From contig JAEWRJ010000108.1 of NCBI GenBank assembly GCA_023460055.1, forward strand, positions 1 through 5,996: a stretch of DNA of 5,996 nucleotides, read 5' to 3'. Position numbers and translations under genes: made by a program. Source of the stretch: Bacillota bacterium (GTDB taxonomy: Bacteria > Bacillota > Clostridia > Christensenellales > Aristaeellaceae). Of this stretch, positions 4,736 through 5,996 are shown piece after piece (the first letter of the stretch is position 1; each line of letters begins with the position of its first letter). The notes under the pieces are model-generated. The model made no database searches. It saw only the letters and a program-made list of their open reading frames with translations, and had not been told where the DNA came from.

Positions 4736-5996
4736 ATGGCCCAGCTCACCCCAATGATGCAGCAGTATATGGAAGTCAAGCAGCAGCACCCTGACGCGAT
4801 CGTATTCTACCGCCTCGGGGATTTTTATGAGATGTTCTTTGATGACGCGCTGCTGGTCAGCCGGGAGCTGGAATTGACCCTGACGGGGCGTGACTGCGGC
4901 CTGCCTGAGCGCGCGCCTATGTGCGGGGTGCCCTATCACGCGGTAGATAACTACCTGCCCCGGCTGATCGCCAAGGGCTACAAGGTGGCCATCTGCGAGC
5001 AGACGGAAGATCCTTCTCTTGCCAAAGGCCTGGTCAGGCGCGAGGTCGTGCGGGTGGTGACGCCGGGTACGGTCAGCGATTACGCCACCTTGAACGAGCG
5101 GGCCAACAACTTTTTGTGCGCCGTGTTTGTTTCGGGAAAAAAGGCCGGGCTGGCTCTTTGCGATGTAACGACAGGCGAGTTTTATGTCAGAAACCTGACG
5201 GACGCGGGGCGGGAACTTCCCCGTGCCCTTGCCGCCGCCGCGCCCAGTGAGATCATTACCAACGCGCCCGAACTGCTGCGCGGGGAAACGGACAACTTTG
5301 TCCAGGGCTATTCCCCCGCCGCCTTCAGCATGGGTTCGGCAAAAGAAAGGCTGCTCAGTCACTTCGCGGTCGGCAGCCTGGACGCGCTGGGGCTGGATAA
5401 CTCCATGCAGCCCGCCATCCAGGCGGCAGGCGCTTTGCTCAAGTACCTGAGCGACACGCAGATGACGGATCTCAAGCACATCCTTCATCTTCGTCTCCTG
5501 TCCCAGTCAGACACCATGCCGCTGGACGCCGGCACCCGCCGCAATCTGGAACTCACCCAGGGGCTTCGCGGCGGCACGGCCTACGGGTCGCTCTTGTGGC
5601 TGCTGGACAGGACGGCGACCGCCATGGGGGGACGGCTGCTGCGCAGCTGGGTGGAGCAGCCGCTGGTCAAGGCTGATGCCATCCGCCAGCGCCTCCAGAG
5701 CGTACAGGCGCTGTACGATGAGCCCGTCACCGCGGAGGCGCTGCTGATGCACTTGGGCCAGGTCTATGACATGGAACGGCTGCTGAGCCGCGTGGCCTAC
5801 AAGACCATCGGCCCCAGAGACTGCCTGTCCCTCCTGCGCTCGCTGCGGCAGGTGCCGCCGGTGCGGCAGCTTCTTTCTGATCTATCAGCCCCCGGTATCC
5901 GGCAGGCGTTGTCAGGCATGGATCCGCTGCCTGAACTGGCACAGCTGCTGGAGGCGGCCATCAACCCCGACCCGCCGCTGAACCTGGCAGACGGGG
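4736..5996 (+). CDS. mutS: DNA mismatch repair protein MutS, N-terminal part (3' end outside window)
   Basis: MutS recognises mismatches and small loops in newly replicated DNA and recruits MutL. The frame is open from the ATG at 4736 to the window edge: 420 codons plus one base, roughly half of the usual 850-900 residues. Domain I carries the mismatch-reading motif G-D-F-Y-E-M (residues 28-33; F30 and E32 match the E. coli F36/E38 pair), then M-C-G-V-P-Y-H-A and A-I-C-E-Q-T-E-D-P. Connector domain II contains G-L-A-L-C-D-V-T-T-G-E-F. Core domain III begins near residue 260-285 with Y-G-S-L-L-W-L-L-D-R-T and continues through M-G-G-R-L-L-R-S-W-V-E-Q-P-L and D-M-E-R-L-L-S-R-V-A-Y (from 345). 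The F-Y-E motif identifies MutS1 rather than MutS2. The Walker ATPase domain and clamp are beyond the edge. A hairpin terminator separates it from the upstream operon; mutL would be the expected next gene. Confidence 0.97.
   Translation, partial: MAQLTPMMQQYMEVKQQHPDAIVFYRLGDFYEMFFDDALLVSRELELTLTGRDCGLPERAPMCGVPYHAVDNYLPRLIAKGYKVAICEQTEDPSLAKGLVRREVVRVVTPGTVSDYATLNERANNFLCAVFVSGKKAGLALCDVTTGEFYVRNLTDAGRELPRALAAAAPSEIITNAPELLRGETDNFVQGYSPAAFSMGSAKERLLSHFAVGSLDALGLDNSMQPAIQAAGALLKYLSDTQMTDLKHILHLRLLSQSDTMPLDAGTRRNLELTQGLRGGTAYGSLLWLLDRTATAMGGRLLRSWVEQPLVKADAIRQRLQSVQALYDEPVTAEALLMHLGQVYDMERLLSRVAYKTIGPRDCLSLLRSLRQVPPVRQLLSDLSAPGIRQALSGMDPLPELAQLLEAAINPDPPLNLADG

Noticed and set aside
4697..5488. 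Long minus-strand open frame (263 codons) opposite mutS
   Set aside because: It lies antisense to well-conserved MutS domains and its translation has no recognisable domain. Long antisense frames are expected in GC-rich coding DNA.
1..5996. Mobile element, CRISPR array, toxin-antitoxin pair, phage or defence genes, tRNA or rRNA genes
   Set aside because: None seen. Apart from the 102-bp gap at 4634-4735, all sequence is taken up by six conserved genes on one strand with uniform composition.

Overview
The window is a compact, high-GC, single-strand block of housekeeping genes, all on the + strand. It most likely comes from the chromosome of a Clostridia-type Firmicute. Two gene-order signatures support this. 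The first is a TIGR03960-type radical SAM protein, then a TIGR03936/DUF2344 partner, then an RNase E/G-family nuclease, a run familiar from clostridial genomes. The second is miaB, then a YlbF/YmcA (Ric) family gene, then mutS, which parallels the Bacillus order miaB(ymcB)-ymcA-(cotE)-mutS. A more precise taxon cannot be read from the sequence; a GC-rich gut or anaerobic clostridial lineage is an inference.

Layout: 1-990 is the C-terminal part of a radical SAM protein cut by the left edge. 978-1643 is its small DUF2344 partner. 1640-2809 is a short RNase G-like endoribonuclease. 2799-4217 is MiaB, the tRNA methylthiotransferase. 4214-4633 is a YlbF/YmcA-family protein with a cysteine-rich tail. 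A 102-bp gap (4634-4735) holds a strong GC hairpin followed by a T/A-rich tract, probably an intrinsic terminator. From 4736 to the right edge is the N-terminal 420 codons of MutS, left open by the window end.

The first five genes overlap at every junction (13, 4, 11 and 4 bases), so they are almost certainly one translationally coupled transcript. The theme is RNA metabolism: an RNase that cuts mRNA/rRNA, a tRNA-modifying enzyme, and a relative of the Ric proteins that influence RNase Y-dependent mRNA processing in Bacillus. Iron-sulfur chemistry recurs (two radical SAM enzymes, plus a probable Cys-cluster protein). MutS (mismatch repair) lies beyond the hairpin and may depend on readthrough or on a promoter I could not identify.

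I see no mobile element, CRISPR array, tRNA or rRNA gene, or defence system. This is core genome. The most unusual point is that the RNase G-like protein keeps its catalytic and zinc-link residues but appears to have lost the residues that sense 5'-monophosphate ends in the Escherichia coli enzyme.
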